Part shown: piece by piece, positions 24,801 to 36,612 of the stretch
How the letters are laid out: every line of letters begins with the position of its first letter
Numbering within the stretch: position 1 is the stretch's first letter
NCBI RefSeq assembly: GCF_021018805.1
Contig: NC_086248.1
Location: forward strand, 94,821,239-94,885,238
DNA: 64,000 nt
Source: Prinia subflava
Taxonomy: Eukaryota; Chordata; Aves; Passeriformes; Cisticolidae
Direction: 5' to 3'
Notes under the pieces: generated by a model
The model's database searches: none
Seen by the model: only the letters and a program-made list of their open reading frames with translations
What the model was told of the DNA's origin: nothing
Program-made: the position numbers and the translations under genes

Positions 24801-26133
24801 CCTCTGCAGTACAGTCTGCAAAGTTCTTTTTTTCTTCAGTAAATTCCAGCATCTCTTACATGTTTACATTGGGGAATGCAGGAAAAGTGAACGTATGTTT
24901 TAAATGAAATGTAACTACTGTCAGAAGCTACTGGGAAAAATTGAGCTACCACCCAGCTAGATCTGTGGGTAGGCTTTTTTATAATTCAATAGAAAAATGA
25001 GACAGCAACTCACACATGCTACATCCATCACACTTCAAAGAAGTGTGCATATAAAAACATATTTGTGGTGTTGTTCAGCATGCTGAGCAAGCTTCATGCA
25101 ACAACCTGTATCTTCCATCTGTCTGTAATTTCCAGTGGCTCCACTAACAACTTGCTGCATGAAAAGGCATCAACATTAATATGAGTTTATATCAGCAGCA
25201 CTTGTCAGGAAATATTTCCCTACCTTCCCGTGCCATGCACCATCTCATAGAAACACACGAGGCATTTTATTGCAAATGCTTTCGCTTTTCAGCCAGAAGC
25301 TGGAATTCACCATGGAAAGCAGACAATCCATGAAAAAAAAAAAAAAAAAAGTTTAGCTGAAAAGCTAATTTTCCTTCCAAAACAGATTATGCAGCAGTGT
25401 TTCAGCCAGCTGTGCCTGGAATACTGCTAACGGAGAAGGCCACAGGGATAAGCACAGGGCACCAAACCAGCAGATGGACTTGGAGGTCCTGCAAGCTCTC
25501 ACCTCAGGGAAAACATCATTTTCAAAGAGGGTAATACTACCACTTTTACAAGCATGAAGAGGTAGGTGTGGGTCACAGTAGAATAGATGAGGGAGAAGTA
25601 GTAGCTTGTCACTGATAACCTCCTAGCTGGAGAAACCTTTGATAAGAATAAGGTTCAGCTCCTTGTGCAGAGCTCAGTATTTCCACATTTCTCATCTGCT
25701 GGTGCCCAAGCAAGGCCATTACACAGATGCAACACCACCATAATTTCATACACCTAAAGATCTCAGTCCTTCCACGGGTAACTTTCTTGTATCCTACAGA
25801 AACAGTTGCTCCTGTGAAGATTCACCCACATCTTCACAGGTTCTCTTGCTTTCCAGAATCAGGAACGAGAAAGATGTAAAGACAGAGCTCATGTACTCTA
25901 CAGGGCCATTTGGCACTAATTTGGAGTTTTATTTTTAATACTATACCTAGTTGTTGAAGCATTGAAGCCCAACAGGTCTGTGCTTTGTTTTGTGGTTGGT
26001 CACCCTGGCATGGCCTAAACTTCCAAGCCTGAACTGAGATTTCTGAAACTGAAAAGCACTGAAATTTTGGGTAAAATCTTTGCTCTGGTGAGTTAGTGGT
26101 GACAGTGTTAGCTGGCATAATTAGAAGTTCACT
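18826..26133. other. Long anonymous noncoding stretch
   Basis: I see no supported gene. Simple sequence includes a short AAT run at 18915-18930, a TTTG run at 21248-21266, a TA run at 22237-22250, and homopolymer A at 20994-21006 and 25334-25351. A perfect 12-bp palindrome GGGGATATCCCC is at 22549-22560. GC-richer patches at 20860-20960, 21500-21640 and 24470-24620 have no recognised identity. Open frames up to 117 codons (19543-19896 minus, 22542-22892 minus) lack domains and splice context. Confidence 0.5.
25334..25351 (+). repeat. Poly(A) homopolymer run
   Basis: Eighteen consecutive A residues. I looked upstream for a processed pseudogene or SINE body and target-site duplications and found none, so it is recorded as a simple repeat only. 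Confidence 0.9.
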
Positions 26134-26181
26134 GGTTTATACCTGGCAGGTATAAACCTAGCAGGTGACTCACCTGCTAGG
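26134..26181. promoter_or_regulatory. Twin perfect inverted repeats; second centred on AP-1 site with flanking E-boxes
   Basis: The first inverted repeat has 10-bp arms (GGTTTATACC at 26134-26143, GGTATAAACC at 26149-26158) around a 5-nt loop. The second shares two bases with it and has 12-bp arms (CCTAGCAGGTGA at 26157-26168, TCACCTGCTAGG at 26170-26181) around a single C. The centre of the second is TGACTCA (26166-26172), the consensus AP-1/TRE site, and its arms supply CAGGTG and CACCTG, E-boxes of the type bound by ZEB/Snail or bHLH factors. The sequence is directly visible. A regulatory role or cruciform formation is inference. Confidence 0.45.
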
Positions 26182-28300
26182 ACGCATTTCTGTATTAAGG
26201 GCTTGATCCAGAGCATACTTGAGTGGATCTTTCCACAAACTCCAGAAGGCCTCAGACCTCCAGTGCTGACACAAATTTCCTGCAGGATTTTGGAACAGCT
26301 TCCAGACAAATACCTGCAGTTCCTTCTTTGTTTTCACCTCACATGAGTCCACAACAAAACAATTAAACCAGCAAAGCTATGGGGCAATTTCCCTGGGTTG
26401 TGTTTTTCCCCAACTTTCTCCTTCTCCAGATAAAAGGCACAAGAGAGGTTTGGGAACGTTGTGTGGTGAGAATGTTTTATTTCCAGCAATGACATCTGCA
26501 GTCACATGTGCACCCAGGGAGGAGATGAGACCCCTGTTGTGCCCAGCGGAAGAGATAAAAGAAGGGTCTTGTAAATATAGATTGCACCTCGTGCACGTCC
26601 AAGAAGGTTCCATATAAATAGCACCATAACTTTTGCACTTGATGGCACTTGAGCACATTATAAGCAGCAACAGGTGGGAGGCATGTTTGAACAATTGAGC
26701 ATGCTGTAATAACCGTGCTTAGGAGGTCTATTATGTTCCTAATGCAAATTCCACATGCATATTTGGTTATTTCAAACAGTTTGGGCTCTCTGACTGGATT
26801 AGGGAGCTGTTAGACAGGCTAGACAATGTGAGTCTACAGTTTGAGAAAGAGTAAGATGGGCTTTGTTTAAGCAGTTTTGGGGAGAAGAAGTAAGGCAGAA
26901 GAAGTGCCAGCCACAGAGCCATTTTGTTCAGCTGAGTGATGATGGGCAGCTAAAATGTTTGCACTTTGTATTTCACACAGGGTTAATGCTACCCTGAATA
27001 GCTGTTTCCCCCCAGGATTGCATAGTACTGCAGAATGTAAAAGGAAAACTAAGTTTAGAATTAGGATATACAAGGGAAAAATGCAGATAGGTTTTTGGCA
27101 CTGGACTGTGGATGAAACCCAAGCCAAAAGCGCTTTGCATTTTCTAAAGATATTTGGAAGTGAATCGAAATTGCAGAAATGCCTGCCTCTGGGAACTAGA
27201 GAACAGGGCATAGGAATCTGGAGAACTAGGGAAAAAATGAAAGAGCACAGCCAAAAACTTCATATGGCTCAGCACTTGATGGTATAATGTTGCTCAGCAG
27301 GACAAGAATCACAGTCCCTGCACCACAGACGTCAGTCAGGGAGGAAGGTTATTGTCTCCAGTCCCTTTCCATGAAAATCAGGAGGACAATGAAGGGAAGT
27401 GCTATTGCTTCTTTGAAATTAACAGAAACTTTTTAATTGCAGTTTTTCATTTTGTGAATTAGAAATATATTTTAAAGAGAGACTTAATGAACTACCATCT
27501 GCAGCTTTCTCAATCCTTCAATCTCAGTCAGCAGCACATCCTGAATAAAATGAAATTCCATAATCTGGAAGATCTGCATGGAGGACAACAAATGACAAAT
27601 TGTTAAAATTATTGTTTGCAATTATCCCCAAAATCTCAGCTCTGCAGAACTATAGAGTCCCAGATTTTAAAGGACACAGAAAAACACATTGTCCCTTATG
27701 CTCTTTGCCCTTGAACAAAAACGACTGTAGTGTGTGCATTATTTTTGCTCTGAACTTCTCAATATGCTCCAACTGGAATTTGCGGTTAGCTTCCAAGCAG
27801 ATGAAATAGGTGAAAAAAACAACACTTAAAACATAGGAAAACATCAATGATGTTTTCATTTTTCAAGATTTAAAGCACACTTATCTAACTGATCAAGTGC
27901 AATTGAAGTGATGTTTTATTACCTTTCCTCCGAAACAATGAGATTATGTTTAATCTTCTGTTCAAAAGCAAGGCATTTGTAAATCAGCCATTCATTTTTA
28001 TAAAACAAATTTTTATTTTACTCAGAAAATAAGATTGAATTTTCTGGTTTATTCAGAACCTAAGAGAAAATAGGCCATTCCTATTTCAATAGCTACATCC
28101 ATTTAGAAAAAAATATTTGAAAAAAAATAATACCCTCAAAAATGACGAACAATCAATCACTTTTGTGATGGACTTGAATACAATTCAAACAATTCTTTAA
28201 ATGTAAATGTTTATATTTGAATGCTTTCTGCCTGGATTTTCTCCTGGGTAAGTAGCAGTTCATTTTGTAGGCACTGAACACTCAGTCTTCAAAGCTACAC
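26182..28300. other. Noncoding DNA
   Basis: No supported gene. AT content rises after 27400, with several A/T runs between 27980 and 28140. Open frames up to 114 codons (26867-27211 minus, 26955-27287 plus) overlap each other on opposite strands and show no recognised domain. Confidence 0.5.
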
Positions 28301-28355
28301 AGTAGAAGCCAGTGGGAGTCTTGGTACTGACTTAGTGGGAGAAGGATTAAGCTCT
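28301..28355. repeat. Possible ancient sauropsid repeat remnant
   Basis: 'gaagccagtgggagtcttgg' followed by 'actgacttagtgggagaagg' and 'attaagctct' resembles the 'gaagtcaatgggagt ... gacttcaatgggagcagga' phrase found in very old reptile and bird repeats. Short and degenerate. Confidence 0.4.
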
Positions 28356-29381
28356 CAGACATTATATTGATGACTGTCTTGGAAATAAACTGTCAGTATA
28401 AACTCACCAGATGCAAGACAGGGGTTTGAGCTCATATTCATAAGTATGTGAGCCACTTCTCCTCTTCAGTTATCCCCAGTTCTGTTCCTGTAGTGCACCT
28501 TTCATCAAGACCCTATTCAAGGGTCATTTTTCTAAAGAGCACTAAAAAAAAAAAAAGAAAATCCAGTGGGCTCTTTTCTTCTTTGGAAAGAGAATCTGTG
28601 GGTTGTTTTGTCTGGGTTGTTTTTTTGGTTTTTTTTAGAGCCATTAAAAAATTTGATGTGAATTGGCCTGTAGCCAACAGCATTTCCTTGTATGAATTTA
28701 TTTTAACATAGTTATTAGATTTGAGTGACAGTTTCTGCAAGTAAAGTTTTTTTAACAGGCACAATACCTGTAAAGGCAGCATAAATTTTCACAACTCACC
28801 CCACTTTCTTTCCTTTTTGCCTCCTTCTTGTGGAGAGATCACTTCTAAGGATAAGGGATAAATTCCAGTATCTTTTTCAATTAAATCTTGGCTTTCAAAG
28901 GAGTCTTAAGTCAGGCAACTCTGAAAAAGGCTCTTACTTGTCTAAATTGCTTAGGCCTTGTAAGACAGGAGAATGATGCCTAAATATCTTTAAGAATCTG
29001 GAAACTATCAAGAAATGTGTGACCACCAACTATAATGATGGGCTTTGACATGAAGACCAGTACATTGAGAACTGGGCTGAGATCTCCAAGCCATCTCATT
29101 AATATGTATGATATAAAAGGAATTGATCTCTGCCACCAATTGTTATACTCAAACCACTTATATGACAGTGCCAATTAATAACTATCAGATACAGCTAAAT
29201 CCAAAGTAGAAGGTTTTGCATAGCATTATTGGTCATCTGTACCCTGCAGTTCTACCTCTACTACAATTTACAATAAATTTACTTAGAAGTGTTTAAATAA
29301 ATTCAATAGGATTAGTGAAGCTATGGTCCAACCTTGATTTCACTAAGGGTGTGAGACAATGGACTCAAGTTACCATTCAAT
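28356..29381. other. Noncoding DNA
   Basis: No supported gene or repeat. Contains an A-run at 28543-28555 and a GT-rich patch at 28598-28637 ('tgggttgttttgtctgggtt' followed by T-runs). Confidence 0.5.
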
Positions 29382-29600
29382 AAATTCTGGCTCAATATCA
29401 GGAAAAACTGAAGTCACAGTCAAGCACTGGAAGAAGCTGCCCAGAATGGTGGTAGCATCTCCATCCTTGGAGATGCAAAACTGGCTGGGCAAGATGCAGG
29501 GCAGCCTGCTGCCACTGCACCTCATCCAAGCAGGAGGCTGGCCTGGAAAACCTGAAGATCCCTGTCCACTTCCAGGGATTATACAGCTCAAAGTCTTCCT
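29382..29600 (+). mobile_element. CR1 LINE fragment, decayed
   Basis: The plus strand carries the region just upstream of the CR1 3' end in sense orientation: 'ctggctcaatatcaggaaaa', 'tcaagcactggaagaagctg', 'cccagaatggtggtagcatc' and 'tccatccttggagatgcaaa'. These match the common avian CR1 phrases (nnATATTAGGAAAA, CAAGCATTGGAACAGGCTGCCCAG, CCATCCCTGGAG). The 3' terminal hairpin repeats are lost or too diverged. Frames on both strands across this block are CR1 by-products. Confidence 0.75.
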
Positions 29601-29728
29601 CCCTAGCAGTACTGGAAAGTAGGAAATGGGATGTTTGCATGTCTCCTATGTATAACAGTTCGAAAACCCCCAATACTTCCACATCAGACAGCATTTCATG
29701 CTCACAAAGACATCCTTCATATTTTCAC

Positions 29729-29922
29729 TGTCAATAAACTTTGGTAATTCTGTAATTCTCCTTCAGTTTCTAGCTGGCTAAGGGTTAAGGCTGAGTGGTT
29801 CTCAAGAGCCCAGAGCTGGGTTTGCAAGGAGTTCTGTCTGGTTTTTGTCTCTGAGAGCTGCCTTTCAGCCAGCCTGTGCTCCTCTTGCTTCTCCTTGGCT
29901 TGACTCTTTGCCTCCTCTGCAT
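29729..29922 (-). other. Coiled-coil-like open frame, possible exon or exon relic
   Basis: On the minus strand the frame is open from about 29953 to a stop at 29717. The peptide is almost entirely heptad-compatible and charged (AKSQAKEKQEEHRLAERQL, then a stretch ending LQNYQSLLTVKI). Its end recalls the close of intermediate-filament coil 2 (pattern YxxLLxVKxxL), and an LSETK block 35 residues earlier sits near the spacing seen in type I keratins, where it is about 37. However, the expected continuation (EIATYRxLLEGE) is absent in all frames. A weak acceptor (TACTCAG, exon start 29922) and weak donor (ACA/GTGAAA, exon end 29729) would give 194 nt. It may be a relic, a divergent coiled-coil exon, or chance. 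Confidence 0.2.
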
Positions 29923-29932
29923 CTGAGTACAT

Positions 29933-32900
29933 TAGATACGGAGCGTGGGGGATTTACAGCGCTGCTGGCAGTACCAGACAGAGAACAGCTTTGTAACTGT
30001 ATCCCTGTCTCCCAGCAGAGAAAATCTTTGATGGAGATCTCCACTCACTAATGCACATGTAAGAACACAACCCCTCAATGCCCGCCTTTCATTAGCATCG
30101 TAGTGGTAGTTGTGCACACGCTGTGAGGAGAGTGGTGAAGCCTGAGCAGGACATGTGTGTGTCTCTGTATGCCAAGCCAGACCCTTCCTTGCTATAAATC
30201 TGTGTTTCTTAAATATTGCTTTATCATGCTGTGGTCATTCACGTCAGGCAAGGAGAATCTGACCTGTGACATCCTCAAAAGTTTATACTACTGAAATAAT
30301 AGTATCTATAAGGCATCAGATTTTCTCTGTAACTCACTGCTTCCCCAAAACTAAACCCCGTGGTCATGAGAAAACCTTGAAGGACACGTATCCTTGGAGA
30401 ATTATTTCTGAATAACAAAGCTGAGGTCTAAAGTTGGGACATTTATCTGTGCCTCACCTCAGTAACTAGCAATGTGCTGAGCTCTCTGGATATTTGGCTA
30501 AACACGCCAGCCAGATGGTTCCCCGGTGGGCAGAGCGGTGAGAAGCATTCGGGAAGATTTGCACAACATCAAGTTACATGACATCATGCTACCTCGTCCA
30601 GGAGAGCCATAAAGAGGGTCTGAACCTCGCAGAAGATATCTGCTCCAGGAGCTTGGAGATTGCTTAGGAAATGAGCACATAGGCTGTGACTACAGCACTG
30701 CGGCAAAAACAGGCTGGACACGAGGGGATGGCAAACAGAAAGAAATCTAAATGTGATTTTCTGATGGCAGGTCTCCATAAATACTCTCTGTTATTTTTTG
30801 AATGACTTCCAAAAGTCATCCGTAAGCAAAAGTGGCAAAACATCAGTTCCCAGTGCACAACCCAGCAGGGAAAAGATAAAATACCTGGCTTTTCAGGGAC
30901 TTATTACTTTCTTATAGCATATTAAAGAACAGACATAATGCTTTGAGCTGTTCCTAAACATTCCTGCAGGATCCCAGCCTACAGTAGTTCTCTCAGAATT
31001 ATATTCAGCAGTTGACTACTAAAGAAATGTTCTATTATTAACTAACATGTAATTAGTTCATTAAAAAATACCTCAGCTGAATACTCTGTAACATAATACA
31101 GCCTACTACTGGAGTGAGGAGATTTCAGCCCCGGCACAAATGGAAGTGAAATTACAGTGCAAAGAAGTGGAAAGGAGACAGTGCCAGCTGGCAGGCTGCT
31201 AAGTGTTTCAAATTACTGTATGTTTATGACCCCTGTGTTCTTAAACAAAATTAATTAGATTATGCTATTCGAGAATCTTGGAATGCAGTGGCCGCATGCC
31301 AAACTTATCTGAACCACACATCTTAAGTTTAATTAAGATGTTCTTAATTTCTCCAGGTACTCCTTTTATACACACAAATACTCACATGTGTGTGTTTAAA
31401 GTGGTGCCTGTGGGCAGTGATAAACAACAGACTGTGAGTCCAGAGGTGAGTTTAAGGTGGCTGCTGGCTTAATGGGACTTGGGGGCTAAATCCATGGAAG
31501 GGCTTGGATACGACTTCAGTGCTCACCTGCTACTTTAGGTCCCCAGTCAAAAATTCTGACCTCCTGTCCCTTGTTCCTCTACCACTTAAGTGTGGGGCAA
31601 TTATCCTTGTTGCAGAGATCTAAGCTTTCCATGTTACAGTTTTCTGTGTCTTGAAATTCTGCTGCTTCTTGTAACAAGTCTCTTTGCCTTATTAGCACCG
31701 ATAATGTAGCAGCTCTCCCATGCTGAGTTGTGCTAAACTTCACCAATATCCCTGCAGATTTTGAGGTGCTGTGGGGGTGCTCACCGACAGATTGAGCACC
31801 ACTGGAAAAAAGAATTCCAATGGTGGTCCTTCCTGATGCTGCTCCTGAGGTCAGAGCATCATCCACCTGTGCTATGAGAGGGATTGATCCATCACCTACC
31901 ATGATTTCCTTCACCAACTTTCCTTCACCTTACTATGGTTTCCTTCACCAACCAAGGAGATTGGAAGACTCACCTACCATGTTGCAGAGAGCATCTTCAC
32001 ATTTAGGAGGTGATGTTCAGTGGGGGTGGAAAAGGAGGGAGTAGGTGGGTCAGAGGTGGGAAAGAAAGGAGGTGAGGAAATGCTTATTGCTCCATCAGTG
32101 ATGATGTGCTAATTGGAGAAAGGAGAAAAAGCTCTGTCTCTTAATCATCCTAATGAATGTCATTCCTGCCACTTTTCTCTGACATAGTGAACACTCCCCA
32201 GTTCTGAGGAATGTGGGAAAAGCTTCAAAGAAAGGTGAGAAAGTCCTTTGGCTGCAGAACCCCAGAGACTGGGCAGTAATGCATATTCCAGCAGAGAGTG
32301 AGTGTGTACTTGAATTTCATCAGGCTTACAACATCTTTGATGCTTATGCTGAGCTCTGAGCAACAATGGGGACAGACTATCACCATACACTCCTCTGGGC
32401 ATGCTTTGAAAGAAAGAACAATCTTTCTTTCTTCCATCAGCTTTGTAAGCATTCTGATGCATATCTTTTACAAGACATTTCAGGACTTTGAATTCTCAGG
32501 AGAAATACTCAAGGAAAAAAAAAAGTGTAAAAATCCTCCCTAGAACTGAAGGGAAATTTAAGCTACCCTTCATTGTTGATGTTTACTAGTGGGCAATACT
32601 GTGGTTTGCCAATAAACATGATTTACCTTTTCGAGGCTCTTAGGCATGTAAAACTCACCTCATGCTTAAGTCTTTATATCAGGGCTGGTGATTCTCCTGG
32701 AGGGCCGAGTGCTGATGTTTGCCAGTATGGATGGATAGATCTGCCAAGTGAGTGGTAAAGTAGAGCTTGGGGAGTGTCCATAGCTCACAGAATTTTTGTT
32801 CAGAACAATATTGTTCAGTGGTAGTATACAATTTTACATGCTCAGTGCACCAAGCATATTTGTAAACTCAGAGATCTACTTGTATGAGCACGTACAAACC

Positions 32901-35900
32901 CTTGAAGGGCTTGTCAGCTTTTCCTTCCAGGGCAGGCACTTTAATACTACTCTGTCTCCTGTTACTCCTAAGTAACAAGTGGCAAAGCTAAAATTTTCAT
33001 CACTGTCACACAAGAAATTGAGCTGCAAAGCTTCTGGTAGAAGTAAAGGTCTCCCTTGGACTCCAGTTTCCTTACTCCTCTGTGTGCCATTGAATTGGCA
33101 AAGAAAGTGTAAAAAGAAATCTTTGTGACTGTTAAGTAGCTTCCATTTTGGCTAAGAAAAATAGATCTGGTGGCTCAACACAGCCTGTTCGGACTGAAGA
33201 GACCTCTCTTCAATAAATACAGACCAAAAAGTCATCTGTAAAAATACACATTAGTTAGCGCATGTGATGGGAAAGTTTTTAAGGGCCACTGCTGTGAAAA
33301 ATTAATCATGTTAAATCTTGATCATATGGTCTCTGAAACATCTGGCTGCTTGTCCCCAGGATTTGGTTTCAATAACCTTTTGCTGAAAACACATCCTTAA
33401 ATACACGCTACTGAATTAGATTTAAAAAGCTAATGGCATGACCCTCAGAATTTCTCTCATTTTCATTGTGCAGAATGCAACAGAGGCAGCACATTCAGTC
33501 AAGTTTGTTGTTTCTCTCAAATGTGTTCTCCTATTCCTCTATTTTCTCTTGACGTGTCTTGCTCTCAAAATGTTGTGGTCATCCAGTCACAGCCTGACAT
33601 AAAAAATTATATTAAACATGCTAAAACACCATCAGACTTTAGAAAAGGAAACTTCAAAGCAGCCCATCTTCTATGTTTACCGTGGCATTTATTATATTTT
33701 TTTTAAATCAGAGAATTGCTTTTTTGTGAAGTCCATTTAAATGAAACTGTACCTAAGACGGATTCTTTGGAGCAACTGAAAAACTGTGAGACAGAAGGGC
33801 ACAGATCCTATAGATAGTGTTCTTATTTGCCAAGAGAAACTTTCCACCAGTTCTATTTTTCTAAGGTTTTTTTTTCAGTTTGTGTTTTGGGTTGATTTGT
33901 TGTTTGGATGTTTTCTGGCTCTTACCCATAACAAAGTTAAAAGCTAGCTAAGAAAGGTAAAGACACTCTTCTGCACATAAAGCTGGACCTGCTTTTCTGG
34001 CTCCAATAATCTTCTCAGACCTCCTGGACCACACAGTCTGAATGGCTGAGGTGGAATAAGGTGAAGGATGTGTTGGACTGGTACAAACCTTTTACCTCCA
34101 TTCAAGTGTGTTGCTTCACTAAAACTTTATTGTTTCCTCTTCTTTGACAGGAACTTTTCAACTGATAGATTAACAAATAAAATGCCTCTGGTACAGAAAG
34201 AGAATAAAAATTGCTTTGGCAGAATGCTGTGCTGTTGACAGGTGATTTTTCTAAGAAAAGTACTTGCCTAGGGGTAATGGGCACCATTGGATACTGTTTT
34301 ATTCCTGCTTAATGCCAGGCTTTGCAGATTAAAACAAGGCCCTTTGAATTCAGTGAGCCATTATTTAAAATAGAAAACAATTATCCTGTGTTCTGGCTAA
34401 TGTCTTGTAAAAAAATAATTTGATTAACCAAATATGAGAACGATAGGAAGTGTTGGTGTTGGCTTGTCCCAGTATTTTCCAAACAGTAGAGTACAGTAGT
34501 TATGCAATACATTTCCTTGCAATGAAATACTTTTTTTCCCATGTTGTAAAATGGACAATACTTATATCATTGTGGTAAATGTGTAAGAGGGGGGTGCTGC
34601 TTTTCACTACCTTCATTTTTTATCCTGACATCTGGACAATTTCAGCGTGGCCAAAATTATTCCCACAGGCATAACTTTTGTTCTTGCCCTCATGGCTCCC
34701 TTACTCCTGGAGAACTCAAGCCCTTATGCCTAGCAGTAGTCTGATTTGGAAGTTCTACAGGAAATATGTTCAAAATCAGTGCTTTAACAGAAGCTGTGGG
34801 AAATGGAGTGTGCTTGGGATCCAAAAGGCACAAAAGCAAAGGTGGGCCATGGGCTGATTTTGCAGAAACAGAATTTCTGCCACAGATTTCAAAGCCATGC
34901 ACCCTTCCACTCACACAGGAAAAGAAAAACAACACCAGAATCAACCCAATACTTACCCAAAGTAAAAACCTCCAAGCCCAAAAGACCAAGGAGTACAAAC
35001 CAGCACACTAAGGGTAAATGTTTCTAACTACTCTTATATATTCTTCTGTTTCATATCCAAATACAAACTTATATACTTCTTTATCTGTTGAAATAACTTT
35101 TTTTTCCTCTGCTGGTCCAATAAAAATTTTTTATTTTTTCTACCCTGAAACTCCCATTTATTTACCCATGTTTATTCTTAGAGAATCTGTTTTGTTCTTT
35201 CCTTTCCTCAGGATATTATTTCTATTGTACTGTTTCTGTATACTAATAAAAAGAAACTAAAAAATGCGTGATTCTCCCTAATTTTCTCCAAGAAAGAGGC
35301 AAGCAGTCACAATGCACTCTGCTAGGCCTGGGCCAAAGAGATGTACAGCTTCTTTAAAAGTCTGTCTCAGCAGCAGTTCCTGCCAACTCTCTGCCCATCA
35401 CAGCCAAGGCAGTAAGTCCAGGACAGAGTGCTCTTGGAAGGGGCTTCTTTGCAGTTGGGAACTCTGGCAGGCTTCGTGCAGATCTTTTAGCTACAACTGT
35501 TTAAGATTATTTAGTGGCTTTTAAACACTGCTCATGCCCATTCCGAACAAGCCCACAGAACATCTGCACAGTGTCTGCTAGCTGTGCTCAGGGAGTGCAC
35601 CAACAATCCTATATTGTTCCAGGCAAACATACATCAGTCCAGAGCTTTTCCTTGTCTCACTGTTCTCATCGAGCATTGAGGAGGCTGTGACCTTTCATTG
35701 ATTCAGACATGGAAGCTATAATGACAATACTGAGCATTTATATTTGATTTGGAAAAGTAATCCTATTGTTCTTCTCTTTTAAAGCTTAAACTAACAGTCA
35801 GCATGAATGTCATCTTTATAAAACGATAGGAAACCTACAGTGTCTGGTATTAATAAATGCCTCTGTTCAGTGTCTGAACAGGGTTGGGACTGAAAGGAGG

Positions 35901-36519
35901 GAATGCAGTCCTCATGGCAGAACTCAGGGGTAGTCTCTCTTGTGAGTATTTTTATGAGATGCAACTGCTACAGAAGAGCATCTTGTGCATCCCAAGGCAA
36001 TCAGTTTGCTCGTCAAGGGAGCACAGTGGTAATTTATTCCTGACAGGAGAGGAGAAGCCATAATGGTGGTCTAACTGTTGTTTCCTGACTCAATTTGAGT
36101 CTCCTCTGAACTGTTGATGGTGTGATCAGAGGAAGAATTCCTGCTGGGAATAGATGGGGAGAGAGAGTAGCCTCACTGAAATCAGTGAGCCCTGCACTGC
36201 ATCACAGTCAGTCCCAAACACTGATGAATTTTACTTTTCATAGAATCTTTCGATACTCCTGAAGTGCAAGCAACAAAGACTTTATAAGGATAAAGGTGAC
36301 AGCAGAGAATTATGCATTGGCTACCGCTGTAGCTGTGGACTGTAATCACTTCGAAAGTTGATCTAATTTGCCACAGTATTTTTCATAGCCTACTTGCTGT
36401 TGTAATGAGTGATAACTGAGGACAGTAGTGGAAGATTTGTCTTAAAGTTATTATATGGGGCAGGGTCTCAAGAGAATCAGATTTGGTTCATGGTTCCTCT
36501 TTAGTCCTTCTACAAAGAT
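29933..36519. other. Long anonymous noncoding stretch
   Basis: No supported gene. A 112-codon minus-strand frame (31579-31917) is balanced in composition but overlaps an imperfect tandem repeat of 'tttccttcaccaac' units at 31892-31955. GC-richer patches lie around 30490-30640 and 35290-35480. Short phrases at 34340 and 36176 ('gaattcagtgagcc', 'gaaatcagtgagccc') faintly recall the ancient sauropsid repeat. Nothing else is recognised. Confidence 0.5.
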
Positions 36520-36612
36520 TCAAGACAGTCACTTAATCTTTCTGAGCTCCTTTTCCCTGTCTACAAAACAAAAATGTTTTCTGTGTGTTAAAATTGTAAG
36601 CTCTTTAGTTCC
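36520..36612 (+). repeat. MIR/CORE-like SINE tail remnant
   Basis: 'cagtcacttaatctttctga' followed by 'gctccttttccctgtctaca' and 'aaacaaaaatg' matches the core of MIR-type SINEs (CACTTAACCTNTCTGNGCCTCAGTTTCCCCATCTGTAAAATG). It ends with 'aaattgtaagctctttag', a phrase typical of old CR1/L3-type 3' tails. Heavy decay fits an insertion predating birds. Confidence 0.5.

Noticed and set aside
25329..25351. Poly(A) tract as the tail of a processed pseudogene or SINE
   Set aside because: No retrocopy body or target-site duplication seen around it.
29398..29694. 98-codon minus-strand frame
   Set aside because: Lies largely in the antisense of a CR1 fragment.
31579..31917. 112-codon minus-strand frame with balanced composition
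   Set aside because: Overlaps a local tandem repeat, has no domain and no splice signals.
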